Below are positions 8,353 to 16,236 of a stretch of 24,650 nt of DNA, one piece after another. How positions within the stretch are numbered: position 1 is the first letter of the stretch; each line of letters starts with the position of its first letter. Origin of the DNA: Alphaproteobacteria bacterium (GTDB lineage Bacteria; Pseudomonadota; Alphaproteobacteria; Micropepsales; Micropepsaceae); the NCBI GenBank assembly GCA_947373775.1, contig CANBZE010000002.1, forward strand, positions 1-24,650, given 5' to 3'. The position numbers were made by a program, and so were the translations under genes. The notes under the pieces are model-generated. The model was given only the letters and a program-made list of their open reading frames with translations. It searched no databases and was not told where the DNA came from.

Positions 8353-9606
8353 ATGAAGGTTTTTGCAGGCGCCGGCTTTTTAATGCTGGCGGCCACCGCC
8401 GCCTGGACCCAGGCAGCCTATGCCCAAGCTGACAGACTGGCGATCCAGTCCGAGCCGGCCAAGAACGGCACCCCCGCCTGGCATCTGGGTCCGTCCTTTC
8501 CCGATCCCACCGGTTTCACCCTGGTCGATCCCGACGGCACCGTGCATGTGATCCCGCGCGAAGAACGCGCCGCCCTGATGGGTGGCCGCGCGCGCGTGCC
8601 CGGCGGCGCCGGCGGCGCCCAATGCGCCCATTCGCCGATGTGCGGCCGCAAGAACGGCGCCAAGCGCGGTGAGCTTGCCCGCGTCGAATATGACCAAACC
8701 ATGGGCTACAAATTTTCCTATCCCTATTTCGTGCCCAAAGGCATCGGCGGCATCCCGTCGGTGGCGCTGGATTCCAAGGGCAACCTCTGGGTCTTCAAGC
8801 GCTCGCCCGCCGGCGTGGTGCAGCTGATGAAGTTCGACGCCAACCACAAGCTCATCCTGGAAGTGCCCGAAAGCGAGATCGGCCACCAGGACAAGGCCCA
8901 TGGCATGGCAGTCGACAAGGAAGACAATGTCTGGATCACCGACAATGGCCAGGCTACGGTGATGAAGCTGTCGCCGCAGGGCAAGCTGCTGATGACCATC
9001 GGCACCAAGGGCAAGCCGGGCGACTGGGTCGAGGACAAGAGCCAGCGCCTGCTCTGGCAGCCGGTCATGCTGGCCTTTGCCCCGAATGGCGACGTCTATA
9101 TCGGCGGCGGTCACGCCAATGAAAGCCCCAATGACGTGGACGGCCCCGATCCCGCCAATGTCGAAGGCGTGGCGCGTGTGGTGCACCTGACCAAGGACGG
9201 CAAGTTCGTCGGCCAGTGGTTCGGCAATGAAGTGGGCCAGGGCAAGTTCGATTCCACCCACGGCTTTGCCATCGATCCCACCAATGGCGATGTGTGGATC
9301 GGCGACCGCGAACAGTATCGCATCGTCGTCTATACGGCAGACGGCAAGTTCAAGAAGACCCTGCAGGTGAAGAACCTGGTCTGTGCCATCAACTTCGACC
9401 ACAAGGGCAATCCCTGGATGGCCTCGGGCCAGGACGGCCAGTTCCAGAAGATGACCCGCGACGGCAAGATCTTGGGCGCGATCGGCAACGGCATGGGCGT
9501 GGGCCTTGGCCAGTTCACTGAAGCCAGCTACTGGGTGTTCGATCCCAAGGACAATCTGATCGCCGGCGACACAAGCGTTGGCCGCGTCACCGTGATGAGC
9601 AAGTAA
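8353..9606 (+). CDS. Secreted NHL-repeat six-bladed beta-propeller protein
   Basis: The 417-residue product has a signal peptide (MKVFAGAGFLMLAATAAW, cleavage after AAYA near residue 24). A linker of about 80 residues includes a glycine-rich stretch and a CX5C pair (C91, C97). From about residue 125 to the end there are six NHL-type blades with repeated patterns such as VALDSKGNLWVF, MAVDKEDNVWITDNG, LAFAPNGDVYIGGG, FAIDPTNGDVWIGDRE and INFDHKGNPWMASG. Similar bacterial propellers are annotated as NHL-repeat or peptidyl-alpha-hydroxyglycine alpha-amidating lyase-like, but enzymatic identity cannot be claimed here. The ATG has GGGGAG upstream at suitable spacing. It is divergent from the Cys-domain gene and is followed by a probable terminator. 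Confidence 0.85.
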   Translation: MKVFAGAGFLMLAATAAWTQAAYAQADRLAIQSEPAKNGTPAWHLGPSFPDPTGFTLVDPDGTVHVIPREERAALMGGRARVPGGAGGAQCAHSPMCGRKNGAKRGELARVEYDQTMGYKFSYPYFVPKGIGGIPSVALDSKGNLWVFKRSPAGVVQLMKFDANHKLILEVPESEIGHQDKAHGMAVDKEDNVWITDNGQATVMKLSPQGKLLMTIGTKGKPGDWVEDKSQRLLWQPVMLAFAPNGDVYIGGGHANESPNDVDGPDPANVEGVARVVHLTKDGKFVGQWFGNEVGQGKFDSTHGFAIDPTNGDVWIGDREQYRIVVYTADGKFKKTLQVKNLVCAINFDHKGNPWMASGQDGQFQKMTRDGKILGAIGNGMGVGLGQFTEASYWVFDPKDNLIAGDTSVGRVTVMSK

Positions 9607-9624
9607 GCAATTTTCGAAAATGAA

Positions 9625-9653
9625 GACGGCGCTCCGCGGGGGGCGTCGTTTTT
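9625..9653 (+). terminator. Probable intrinsic terminator after the NHL gene
   Basis: An imperfect GC-rich hairpin (arms beginning GACG and ending CGTC, 9625-9647) is followed by GTTTTTATTT. The T-run overlaps the stop codon of the convergent gene ending at 9652. A short palindrome, ATTTTCGAAAAT (9610-9621), precedes it. The stem has mismatches, so strength is uncertain. Confidence 0.5.
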
Positions 9654-10446
9654 ATTTGACCGCCACGTCGCGCGCGGAGGTTGCCAGCAGCTTGGACAAT
9701 TCCTGCTCGATCGCCAGCGACGAGGCATGGCCTTCATGGCCTTCGCCCGGCACGAAACTCACCAGCAGGGTCTGGCCCGAAATGGTGATGGTGGGCTTGC
9801 CGCCTTCGGCCACTTTCACGCTGTTGATGCGCTTGGCCAAGGTGCGGTGACCGGCAGGATTGGCGGCCAGAAAGCGCTCGATCCCGGTGGCGGCGTTGGT
9901 CAGGGCGTCGAAGGCGCGGCCGCGCGTCTCGGCATCGGCCGACAGCACGGCGGGATCTGCCGAAAATTTGATGGCGATGTTCTGGACATAGGTGAGGTGG
10001 CTGGCCTCGTCGCCAAAGGCGGTCTGCAGCTCGCCGGCCGAGACCGACAAGGTGTCAGGCGCCGGCGCCACGCCCTGGTAGGTGGCGGGCACGCCCTGCG
10101 GCGCATCCTGGGTATAAAGCGTCATGCCGCCCCACACCGAAACCCGGATCGCCGTCGCGCCGATGTCATATTTCAGCAGCTTTGCGCCCAGCGAGCCGCG
10201 ATCCATGGTCAGGACGAAATTCTCCGTCCGCCCCGAAAAGCGCAGCAGGTACTTGCCCGCGCCATAGGGCGCCAGGGTGAAGTTGCCATCACCCGCACTG
10301 TACAGGCCCGGCTGCAGCGGACCCACGCGCTCGGCGGCCAGGCGTGACGCCATGCCCGGCGGCGTGCCGGGTGGGGCGTCGGGCTGCGCCATGGCGAGCG
10401 AGGTGCTTGCCACAAGCAGGGCCAGGATTGCGACTTTGGTTCTCAC
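9652..10446 (-). CDS. Secreted DUF4908-like protein
   Basis: From the GTG at 10446 the product is 264 residues, beginning VRTKVAILALLVASTSLAMA, a signal peptide with cleavage before QPDAPPG. The core has YLLRFSGRTENFVLTMDRGS, LGAKLLKYDIGATAIRVSVW and GGMTLYTQDAPQGVPA, which resemble the alphaproteobacterial DUF4908 family as I remember it. An acidic/His segment, PGEGHEGHASSLAIEQELSK, is near the C-terminus. A longer frame opens at a TTG at 10494, but GTG 10446 with GAGAG four bases upstream gives a proper signal peptide and is preferred. It is convergent with the NHL gene and divergent from aconitase. A periplasmic location is inferred and the function is unknown. Confidence 0.75.
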   Translation of the reverse strand: MRTKVAILALLVASTSLAMAQPDAPPGTPPGMASRLAAERVGPLQPGLYSAGDGNFTLAPYGAGKYLLRFSGRTENFVLTMDRGSLGAKLLKYDIGATAIRVSVWGGMTLYTQDAPQGVPATYQGVAPAPDTLSVSAGELQTAFGDEASHLTYVQNIAIKFSADPAVLSADAETRGRAFDALTNAATGIERFLAANPAGHRTLAKRINSVKVAEGGKPTITISGQTLLVSFVPGEGHEGHASSLAIEQELSKLLATSARDVAVK

Positions 10447-10648
10447 ACGACTCTCACAGCGGTTGTTTTCGCCATTGGCTGGCGACCTCACCAACCCCCT
10501 TCATTGCCTAAGATAATGCCATCCCAATGGGGCAAATTTAAGCCCGCGAGCCGCCCGCCGGGGAGGGGTGAGGCACGGTCGCGCCTTTCTTTCAGGCCAA
10601 ATTATGACTAAACGGGAAGCCATTAATCACAATGGATGGGGGCTTTCC

Positions 10649-13363
10649 GTGACGCAGAGCTTGGACAGTTTCAAGTGCCGCAAGATCTTGAAGGTCGGCA
10701 GCAAAAGCTATGTCTATTTCAGCCTGACCGCGGCCGAGAAGAACGGCCTCAAGGGCATCAGCAAGCTGCCCTATTCGATGCGGGTGCTGCTGGAGAATCT
10801 CCTGCGCTACGAAGATGGCCAGACCGTCACCAAGGACGACATCAAGGCGGTGGTGGACTGGGGCAAGAAGCGCACCAGTGACCGCGAGATCGCTTTCCGG
10901 CCCGCGCGCGTGCTGATGCAGGACCTGACCGGCGTGCCCGCGGTGGTGGATTTGGCCGCGATGCGCGACGCCATGAAGACGCTGGGCGGCAATCCCGAAA
11001 AGATCAATCCGCTGGCGGAAGTCGATCTGGTCATCGACCACAGCGTGATGATCGACAATTTCGGCCAGAAGGATTCCTTCAAGAAGAACGTCGCGGTCGA
11101 ATATGAACGCAACCAGGAGCGCTACCAGTTCCTGCGCTGGGGCCAGCAGGCGTTTGCGAATTTCCGCGTGGTGCCGCCGGGCACCGGCATCTGCCACCAG
11201 GTGAATCTGGAATACCTCGCCGAGACGGTGTGGGTGCGCAAAGGCAAGGACGCCAAGAACAAGAATATCGAATACGCCTTCCCCGACACGGTGGTGGGCA
11301 CCGACAGCCACACCACCATGATCAACGGGTTGGCGGTGCTGGGCTGGGGCGTGGGCGGCATCGAGGCGGAAGCCGCCATGCTGGGCCAGCCCATCTCCAT
11401 GCTGATCCCCGAGATCGTCGGCTTCAAGCTGACCGGCAAGCTCAACACCGGCGTCACCGCCACCGACCTGGTGCTGACCGTCACCCAGATGCTGCGCAAG
11501 AAGGGCGTGGTGGGCAAGTTCGTGGAATTCTATGGCCCCGGCCTGGACGAACTGACTCTCGAAGACCGCGCCACCCTCGCCAACATGGCGCCGGAATATG
11601 GCGCCACCTGCGGCTTCTTCCCGATCGATTCCGAAACCATTGCCTTCCTCAAGAACACCGCGCGCAAGCCGGCGCGCGTGGCGCTGGTGGAGAAGTACGC
11701 CAAGGCGCAAGGCCTGTGGCGCACCGCCAAGAGCCCCGATCCGGTGTTCACCGACACGCTGTCGCTGGACATGGATTCGGTCGAGCCCTGCATGGCCGGC
11801 CCGATGCGTCCCCAGGACCGCGTCGCGCTGGGCGGCATCTCGGGCAATTTCGCCGAGCACCTGATCAAGACCTGGAAGAAGGAAGACACCGCCAACAAGC
11901 GCGCCAAGCTGGAAGGCAGCCAAGCCTCCATCGGGCACGGCGATGTGGTGATCGCCGCCATCACGTCGTGCACCAACACCTCCAATCCCAATGTGATGAT
12001 GGGTGCGGGGCTCCTGGCGCAGAAGGCGGTCAAGCGCGGCCTCAAGGTGCGCCCGTGGGTGAAAACCTCGCTGGCGCCGGGATCGCAGGTCGTCACCGAC
12101 TATCTGGCCAAGGCCGGCGTCGACAAGGCGCTGGACAAGCTGGGCTTCACGCTTGCCGGTTATGGCTGCACCACCTGCATCGGCAATTCTGGCCCCTTGC
12201 CGGAAGCTGTGGCCAAGGCGGTGACCGAGGCCGACCTGGTCGCGGCCGCCGTCATTTCGGGCAACCGCAATTTCGAAGGCCGCGTGCATCCGCAGGTGCG
12301 CGCCAACTATCTGGCCTCGCCCATGCTGGTGGTCGCTTACGCGTTGGCCGGTTCGGTCAACATGGACCTGACCAAGGAGCCGGTGGGCTATGACAAGAAA
12401 AACGAGCCGGTTTACCTGAAGGACATCTGGCCTTCACCCAAAGAAATCCGCGCCGCCATCGCCAAGGCGGTCAAGCCCGCGGCCTTCAAGAAGCGCTATG
12501 GCAACGTGTTCGACGGTGACGCCAACTGGCGCAAGGTCAAGCTGGTCAAGGGCCAGACCTACCAGTGGGACATGAGCTCGACCTATGTGAAGAACCCGCC
12601 CTTCTTTGAAGGCATGACCATCAAGCCCAAGCCGGTGGAGGAAATCACCGGCGCCCGCGTGTTGGCGCTGTTCGGCGACAGCATCACCACCGACCACATC
12701 TCGCCGGCCGGCAACATCAAGGCCAGCGCCCCGGGCGGCACCTATCTGTCGGAACGCCAGATAGCGCAGAAGGACTTCAATTCCTACGGCTCGCGCCGCG
12801 GCAATTTCGAGCTGATGGAGCGAGGCACCTTCGCCAATATCCGCATCCGCAACGAGATGATGGGCGGGGCCGAAGGCGGCAACACCATCTATTACGCCAA
12901 GCCCGACGCGCCGGGCGAAAGCATGTCCATCTTCGACGCCGCTCAGGCCTACAAGAAGGATGGCCATGGCACGGTGGTGTTCGGCGGCAAGGAATACGGC
13001 ACCGGCTCGTCCCGCGACTGGGCGGCCAAGGGCCCCAAGCTGCAGGGCGTCCGCGCCGTGGTCACCGAAAGCTTCGAGCGCATCCATCGCTCCAACCTGA
13101 TCGGCATGGGCGTGGCACCCTTCTGCTTCGAGGCGGGCAAGACGCGCAAGGATTACGGGCTCACCGGCCGCGAGGTGGTGGACATTCCCGGCCTGTCGGG
13201 CGATCTGAAACCGCGCCAGCAGATGACCGCCACCGTGCATCGTCCGGACGGCACCAGCTTCAAGCTGCCGCTGCACCTGATGATCATGACGGCGGACGAA
13301 GTGGCTTATTTCAAGAACGGCGGCATTCTCCAGTATGTCCTCAGAAATCTCCTCGCCGCCTGA
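10649..13363 (+). CDS. acnA: Aconitate hydratase A
   Basis: The 904-residue product is a full-length AcnA/IRP-type aconitase, interconverting citrate and isocitrate in the TCA cycle through a [4Fe-4S] cluster. The cluster cysteines are visible in AAITSCTNTSNP and in the pair GYGCTTCIGNSGPL. Substrate-binding arginines and the swivel domain appear in DSITTDHISPAGNI, NSYGSRRGNFE and KEYGTGSSRDWAAKGP. I chose GTG 10649, which gives VTQSLDSFKCRK as in typical alphaproteobacterial AcnA, with a GGGGG sequence six bases upstream. In-frame starts at 10603 (ATG) and 10568 (GTG) add residues without family support. The 202-base divergent upstream gap holds AT-rich segments (GATAAT near 10512, AAATTATGA near 10600) that could be -10 elements, but I see no firm promoter. 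A strong hairpin terminator follows. Confidence 0.97.
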   Translation: MTQSLDSFKCRKILKVGSKSYVYFSLTAAEKNGLKGISKLPYSMRVLLENLLRYEDGQTVTKDDIKAVVDWGKKRTSDREIAFRPARVLMQDLTGVPAVVDLAAMRDAMKTLGGNPEKINPLAEVDLVIDHSVMIDNFGQKDSFKKNVAVEYERNQERYQFLRWGQQAFANFRVVPPGTGICHQVNLEYLAETVWVRKGKDAKNKNIEYAFPDTVVGTDSHTTMINGLAVLGWGVGGIEAEAAMLGQPISMLIPEIVGFKLTGKLNTGVTATDLVLTVTQMLRKKGVVGKFVEFYGPGLDELTLEDRATLANMAPEYGATCGFFPIDSETIAFLKNTARKPARVALVEKYAKAQGLWRTAKSPDPVFTDTLSLDMDSVEPCMAGPMRPQDRVALGGISGNFAEHLIKTWKKEDTANKRAKLEGSQASIGHGDVVIAAITSCTNTSNPNVMMGAGLLAQKAVKRGLKVRPWVKTSLAPGSQVVTDYLAKAGVDKALDKLGFTLAGYGCTTCIGNSGPLPEAVAKAVTEADLVAAAVISGNRNFEGRVHPQVRANYLASPMLVVAYALAGSVNMDLTKEPVGYDKKNEPVYLKDIWPSPKEIRAAIAKAVKPAAFKKRYGNVFDGDANWRKVKLVKGQTYQWDMSSTYVKNPPFFEGMTIKPKPVEEITGARVLALFGDSITTDHISPAGNIKASAPGGTYLSERQIAQKDFNSYGSRRGNFELMERGTFANIRIRNEMMGGAEGGNTIYYAKPDAPGESMSIFDAAQAYKKDGHGTVVFGGKEYGTGSSRDWAAKGPKLQGVRAVVTESFERIHRSNLIGMGVAPFCFEAGKTRKDYGLTGREVVDIPGLSGDLKPRQQMTATVHRPDGTSFKLPLHLMIMTADEVAYFKNGGILQYVLRNLLAA

Positions 13364-13378
13364 TTTGAGCGTGATCTG

Positions 13379-13418
13379 AAAAAGCCATCCGCGCGCTATC
13401 CTGCGCCGGATGGCTTTT
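13379..13418 (+). terminator. Strong intrinsic terminator of acnA
   Basis: A perfect 12-bp inverted repeat (AAAAGCCATCCG at 13380-13391 and CGGATGGCTTTT at 13407-13418) encloses a 15-base loop. Inside the loop, GCGC/GCGC can extend the stem. The right arm ends in a T-run, as an intrinsic terminator should, starting 16 bases after the acnA stop. The A-run on the left arm makes it potentially active on both strands. The ATG of the next gene (13410-13412) lies inside the right arm. Confidence 0.85.
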
Positions 13419-13988
13419 GATTCTCTGGGTATCCTCGCGGCTCTGGCGCTGTTCTGCGCCTGTGTCAGCGCTTGGCTGCTGGCGGCGCCCCTGCGTCCCG
13501 CCGCGCGTCTCTATCTGCGCTTTGCGTCGATGCTGTTCGCCGCGCTGGGCGTGACGCGCCTCGCAGGCCTGGCCGATGTCGCCGGCCTGTTCCTGTTGCC
13601 GCTGGGCGGGGCCTCGTTGATGGTGGCGGCGCTGGCCTTGTTCGCGCGGCCGTTGCCGGTTTTTGCCATCGCGGGTGCGCTGGTGATCGCGCTGGCGGGC
13701 GGTCTTGCCGGCCTGGTGTCGGGCATTTGGGTGCTGGCGCTGGCGCCGGTGGTCTTTGCCGGCCTTGCCATTATCGCCGCATCGTTGAACGGGATCGCCG
13801 CCATTCCCATCCTGGCGGGCGCATCGCTCTTGGCGGCAGGTCTCGCCTTCCTGGAGCAGGGGGCGCAGGCGGGAATGTTTCTGTTCTGCGCCGCAGCCCT
13901 TGTGGGCCTTGCAAAGCCGTCAGCTCTTGCGATCCAGAACAAGCGCCATGCGGGGCCGGGCAACGCTGCCATACGCGGTTTCCACTGA
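13410..13988 (+). CDS. Small integral membrane protein, unknown function
   Basis: The 192-residue product is almost wholly hydrophobic, with about six predicted membrane segments rich in Ala, Leu and Gly. The first is MAFDSLGILAALALFCACV; the later ones are separated by very short loops such as LRPAARLYLR. The last 20 residues are polar (QNKRHAGPGNAAIRGFH). Codon third positions are GC-rich, as in neighbouring genes, and this frame gives the only membrane-like product, which supports it over the other open frames. No family is recognised. The start ATG lies within the right arm of the acnA terminator and no clear ribosome binding site precedes it; the next in-frame ATG is about 40 codons downstream. 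Its 3' end overlaps the convergent gene by 69 bases. Confidence 0.65.
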   Translation: MAFDSLGILAALALFCACVSAWLLAAPLRPAARLYLRFASMLFAALGVTRLAGLADVAGLFLLPLGGASLMVAALALFARPLPVFAIAGALVIALAGGLAGLVSGIWVLALAPVVFAGLAIIAASLNGIAAIPILAGASLLAAGLAFLEQGAQAGMFLFCAAALVGLAKPSALAIQNKRHAGPGNAAIRGFH

Positions 13989-14270
13989 CGCGGTTTCACG
14001 GCGTTCGGGAAAGGCCTGGCCCATCACCTGGGTGACGAAAGTCGGCAGCAATCGCGGAGCGTCCCAAAACGGGTCGTGGCCACGCGTTTCGTCCTGGCAC
14101 ACAAGTTCCACCTGCAAACGCGGCACGGATTTTTCGCGGCTGCCGGCCAGGTCTTTCGGCCTGCTGCCCAAGCCACTGGAGCTACTTGCTTTTTTGACCC
14201 GGCGCGCGTCGCCGCCGAAGGTTTTTTGGCCTCCGCGCACGGCAATCTCAAAGGGTCCGGTCACACGCAT
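13920..14270 (-). CDS. Small conserved alphaproteobacterial protein, unknown function
   Basis: The 116-residue product ends with LLPTFVTQVMGQAFPERR, then a Tyr/Arg-containing linker and MALVLDRKS. This resembles a family of short alphaproteobacterial proteins that I recall as ending in FVAQVLGQ...LDR, none with a known function. It has no signal peptide or membrane segment. The N-terminal part (RGGQKTFGGDARRVKKASS) is basic and Ser-rich. The frame stays open upstream to 14432. ATG 14270 is the best-placed start, but no strong ribosome binding site precedes it, and TTG codons a few positions upstream (with AAGG) are alternatives. An 18-base palindrome sits eight bases upstream of the ATG. The 3' end overlaps the membrane protein gene on the other strand by 69 bases. 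Confidence 0.55.
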   Translation of the reverse strand: MRVTGPFEIAVRGGQKTFGGDARRVKKASSSSGLGSRPKDLAGSREKSVPRLQVELVCQDETRGHDPFWDAPRLLPTFVTQVMGQAFPERRETASVETAYGSVARPRMALVLDRKS

Positions 14271-14277
14271 ACCGGTC

Positions 14278-14295
14278 AACAAGGCAAGCCTTGTT
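14278..14295. promoter_or_regulatory. 18-base palindrome between divergent genes
   Basis: AACAAGGC and GCCTTGTT form a perfect 8-bp inverted repeat with a 2-base spacer. It sits immediately upstream of the small minus-strand gene starting at 14270 and about 90 bases upstream of the GGDEF-EAL gene. The compact symmetry suits a dimeric repressor operator; a short RNA hairpin is the alternative. Confidence 0.35.
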
Positions 14296-14385
14296 CCGCT
14301 CCGACAACCCCTTGAGGTTTCCGCTTTTTTAAGCCCGCACCGAACATACTGACCCCCTAAAGGCGCGGAGAAACCGGGTCGGGGG

Positions 14386-16083
14386 ATGGTGGTTGTGTTG
14401 AACACCGCATTGCAGAAGCGAGAGGAAATCATCCAGCTGTCTCAGCTGGATGATGAACTGCGTCTGCGCCTTGCCGCCCAGGCCGCCGCCTGCGCCGCCT
14501 TCGACTGGGACGTCGCGGCCGGCAGCATCCGCTGGGACGGCGCCACCGACATCCTGCCCCTCCATCTGGACGCCGCCAACGCCGCCAGCTTTTTCGAGGG
14601 CATCATTCCCGAAAGCCGCCGCGAGATACAGGCACTGCTGAGCTCGCGCGATCAGGGCTCCAATTCTTTCCTGATCGATATGGAGATCGCCACCGCGCTC
14701 GGCGCCATTACCCTGACCATGTCGGGCACCCGCTTTGCCGCCATCGATGGCAGCACCGCGCGGCTGACCGGCATGTTGCGCGACACCACCGAACGTTCGC
14801 GCGAGGTGCGCCGCCTGTCATACCTCGCTACGCGCGACGAACTGACCGGCCATCTCAACCGCAACGCCCTGCGCGAAGAACTGTCGGGCACCATTGAATC
14901 GGCCAAGGCGGAAAACCGCAACTGCGCCTTCCTGGTGGCCTCGGTCGACCGCCTGGCCATGATTAATGACAGTTTCGGCTTCGATGCCGGCGACGAAGTG
15001 ATCATGGGCACCGGCGACCGCCTAGCCCGCACCCTGCGCGGCAGCGACATCATCGGCCGCACCGCCGGCAACAAGTTCGGCGTCATCCTGAAAAATTGCC
15101 GTGAGAATGAAATCGCGGTAGTGGCGGCGCGCCTGCGCGCGTCTGTGCGGGGCAGTGGCATCGAAACCCGCGCCGGCATGGCCCAGGTGACCTGCAGCGT
15201 GGGCGCGGTGTGGTTGCCTGAGGCCGCCTCCAACAGCCAGGAAGCCATGCTGCGCGCCGAACAGGCGCTGGACAAGGCGCGCGCCAGCGGCCGCGACGGC
15301 TTTGCCGTGTATGAACCCTCGCCCCAGCGCGAGACCGCGCGCCTGCGCCTGATGCAGATTTCCGATGAAGTGATGCAGGCCTTGAAGGACAACCGCCTGA
15401 AACTCGCCTACCAGCCCATCGTGGCGGCCCGTTCGCGCAAGGTTTCGCATTACGAATGCCTGCTGCGCCTGATCCGTCCCGATGGCTCGGTTCAGACGGC
15501 GGGCCTGTTCGTGCCGGCCTGCGAGCAGATGGGCATCGTGCATCTGGTGGACCGCTTCGCGCTGGAAGCCACCGTGCATGAACTCAAGACCCATCCCGCC
15601 ATCACCCTGGCGGTGAATGTCTCGGGCACCGCCGCGTCCGATCCGGCCTGGCTGCAGAGCTTTGTGGATTATGTGCGGGCCGAACAGGATGTGGCGCCGC
15701 GCCTGATCGTGGAGCTGACCGAAACCGCCGCGCTGCATCACTTCGAGGAGAATGCGCGCTTTGTCTCGCAGCTGCGCGAGCTGGGCGTGCGCGTGGCGAT
15801 CGATGATTTCGGCGCCGGTTATACCTCATTCCGCAACCTGCAGATGCTGCACGTGGATACCGTCAAGATCGACGGCTCCTATGTGAAGGATCTCAGCCAG
15901 TCGCCGGAAAACCAGGTCTTTGTGCGCACCCTGGTCGGACTGGCGCGCAACTTCGACATCAAGACGGTGGCCGAATGGGTGGGCTCGGACGACGATGCCG
16001 CGCTGCTGCAGAATTTCGGTGTCGATTATTTCCAGGGCTTCCACTTCGGTGAGCCGGTTATCGATCCCGTTTGGGCTCGATAA
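14386..16083 (+). CDS. PAS-GGDEF-EAL cyclic-di-GMP protein with degenerate GGDEF
   Basis: The 565-residue cytoplasmic protein has a PAS-like sensory region (residues about 20-140, ending GMLRDTTERSREVRR). A GGDEF domain (about 150-305) opens with TRDELTGHLNRNAL, and an EAL domain (about 325-560) follows. At the GGDEF signature the sequence reads AGNKF (227-231), so the catalytic acidic residues are lost and cyclase activity is unlikely. The EAL domain keeps its ligands: E357 in YECLLRL, Asn in LAVNVSG, Glu in IVELTET, D473-D474 in AIDDFGAGYTS, Lys in DTVKIDGS, Glu in VAEWVG and Gln in YFQGFHFGEP. It is therefore probably a c-di-GMP phosphodiesterase, with the degenerate domain possibly binding GTP as an effector. 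There is no membrane segment. GTG codons at 14389 and 14395 compete with ATG 14386 as the start. Confidence 0.88.
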   Translation: MVVVLNTALQKREEIIQLSQLDDELRLRLAAQAAACAAFDWDVAAGSIRWDGATDILPLHLDAANAASFFEGIIPESRREIQALLSSRDQGSNSFLIDMEIATALGAITLTMSGTRFAAIDGSTARLTGMLRDTTERSREVRRLSYLATRDELTGHLNRNALREELSGTIESAKAENRNCAFLVASVDRLAMINDSFGFDAGDEVIMGTGDRLARTLRGSDIIGRTAGNKFGVILKNCRENEIAVVAARLRASVRGSGIETRAGMAQVTCSVGAVWLPEAASNSQEAMLRAEQALDKARASGRDGFAVYEPSPQRETARLRLMQISDEVMQALKDNRLKLAYQPIVAARSRKVSHYECLLRLIRPDGSVQTAGLFVPACEQMGIVHLVDRFALEATVHELKTHPAITLAVNVSGTAASDPAWLQSFVDYVRAEQDVAPRLIVELTETAALHHFEENARFVSQLRELGVRVAIDDFGAGYTSFRNLQMLHVDTVKIDGSYVKDLSQSPENQVFVRTLVGLARNFDIKTVAEWVGSDDDAALLQNFGVDYFQGFHFGEPVIDPVWAR

Positions 16084-16107
16084 CCGTTTTTTTGATTTCC
16101 CCCATCC

Positions 16108-16180
16108 GTCGCAACTCGACTCGGCTTCGCCGAGATCTCGTTGCGACACCTCCCCCCGCTCGTCGCTGCGCTCGCGGGGG
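16108..16180. repeat. Intergenic palindromic element (REP-like)
   Basis: The 153-base gap after the GGDEF-EAL gene is filled with nested and adjacent palindromes. GTCGCAAC (16108-16115) pairs with GTTGCGAC (16140-16147) and encloses CTCGGC-TTC-GCCGAG (16120-16134). Then CCCCCGC (16153-16159) pairs with GCGGGGG (16174-16180). This architecture is typical of dispersed intergenic palindromic repeats in GC-rich proteobacteria; whether it recurs elsewhere in the genome cannot be seen here. It lies between convergent genes and could also end transcription from either side. Confidence 0.55.
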
Positions 16181-16207
16181 AAGGAAGCTGTCGGATGCGG
16201 ACGGTCG

Positions 16208-16224
16208 CCGCGCGATGTGCGCGG
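16208..16224. other. GC hairpin downstream of the lipoprotein gene
   Basis: CCGCGC and GCGCGG form a perfect 6-bp stem with a 5-base loop, starting 13 bases beyond the lipoprotein gene's stop codon. There is no T-run, so it is not a classical terminator. It continues the palindrome-rich block to its left. Confidence 0.3.
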
Positions 16225-16236
16225 CTCGAGCTAACC

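Noticed and set aside
10568..10648. Upstream GTG and ATG starts extending aconitase
   Set aside because: The extra residues do not resemble AcnA N-termini, while GTG 10649 gives the typical VTQSLDSFKCRK start.
10592..12289. A 565-residue minus-strand open frame
   Set aside because: It is antisense to acnA, whose cluster-binding cysteines and swivel-domain motifs are intact; the frame is a composition shadow.
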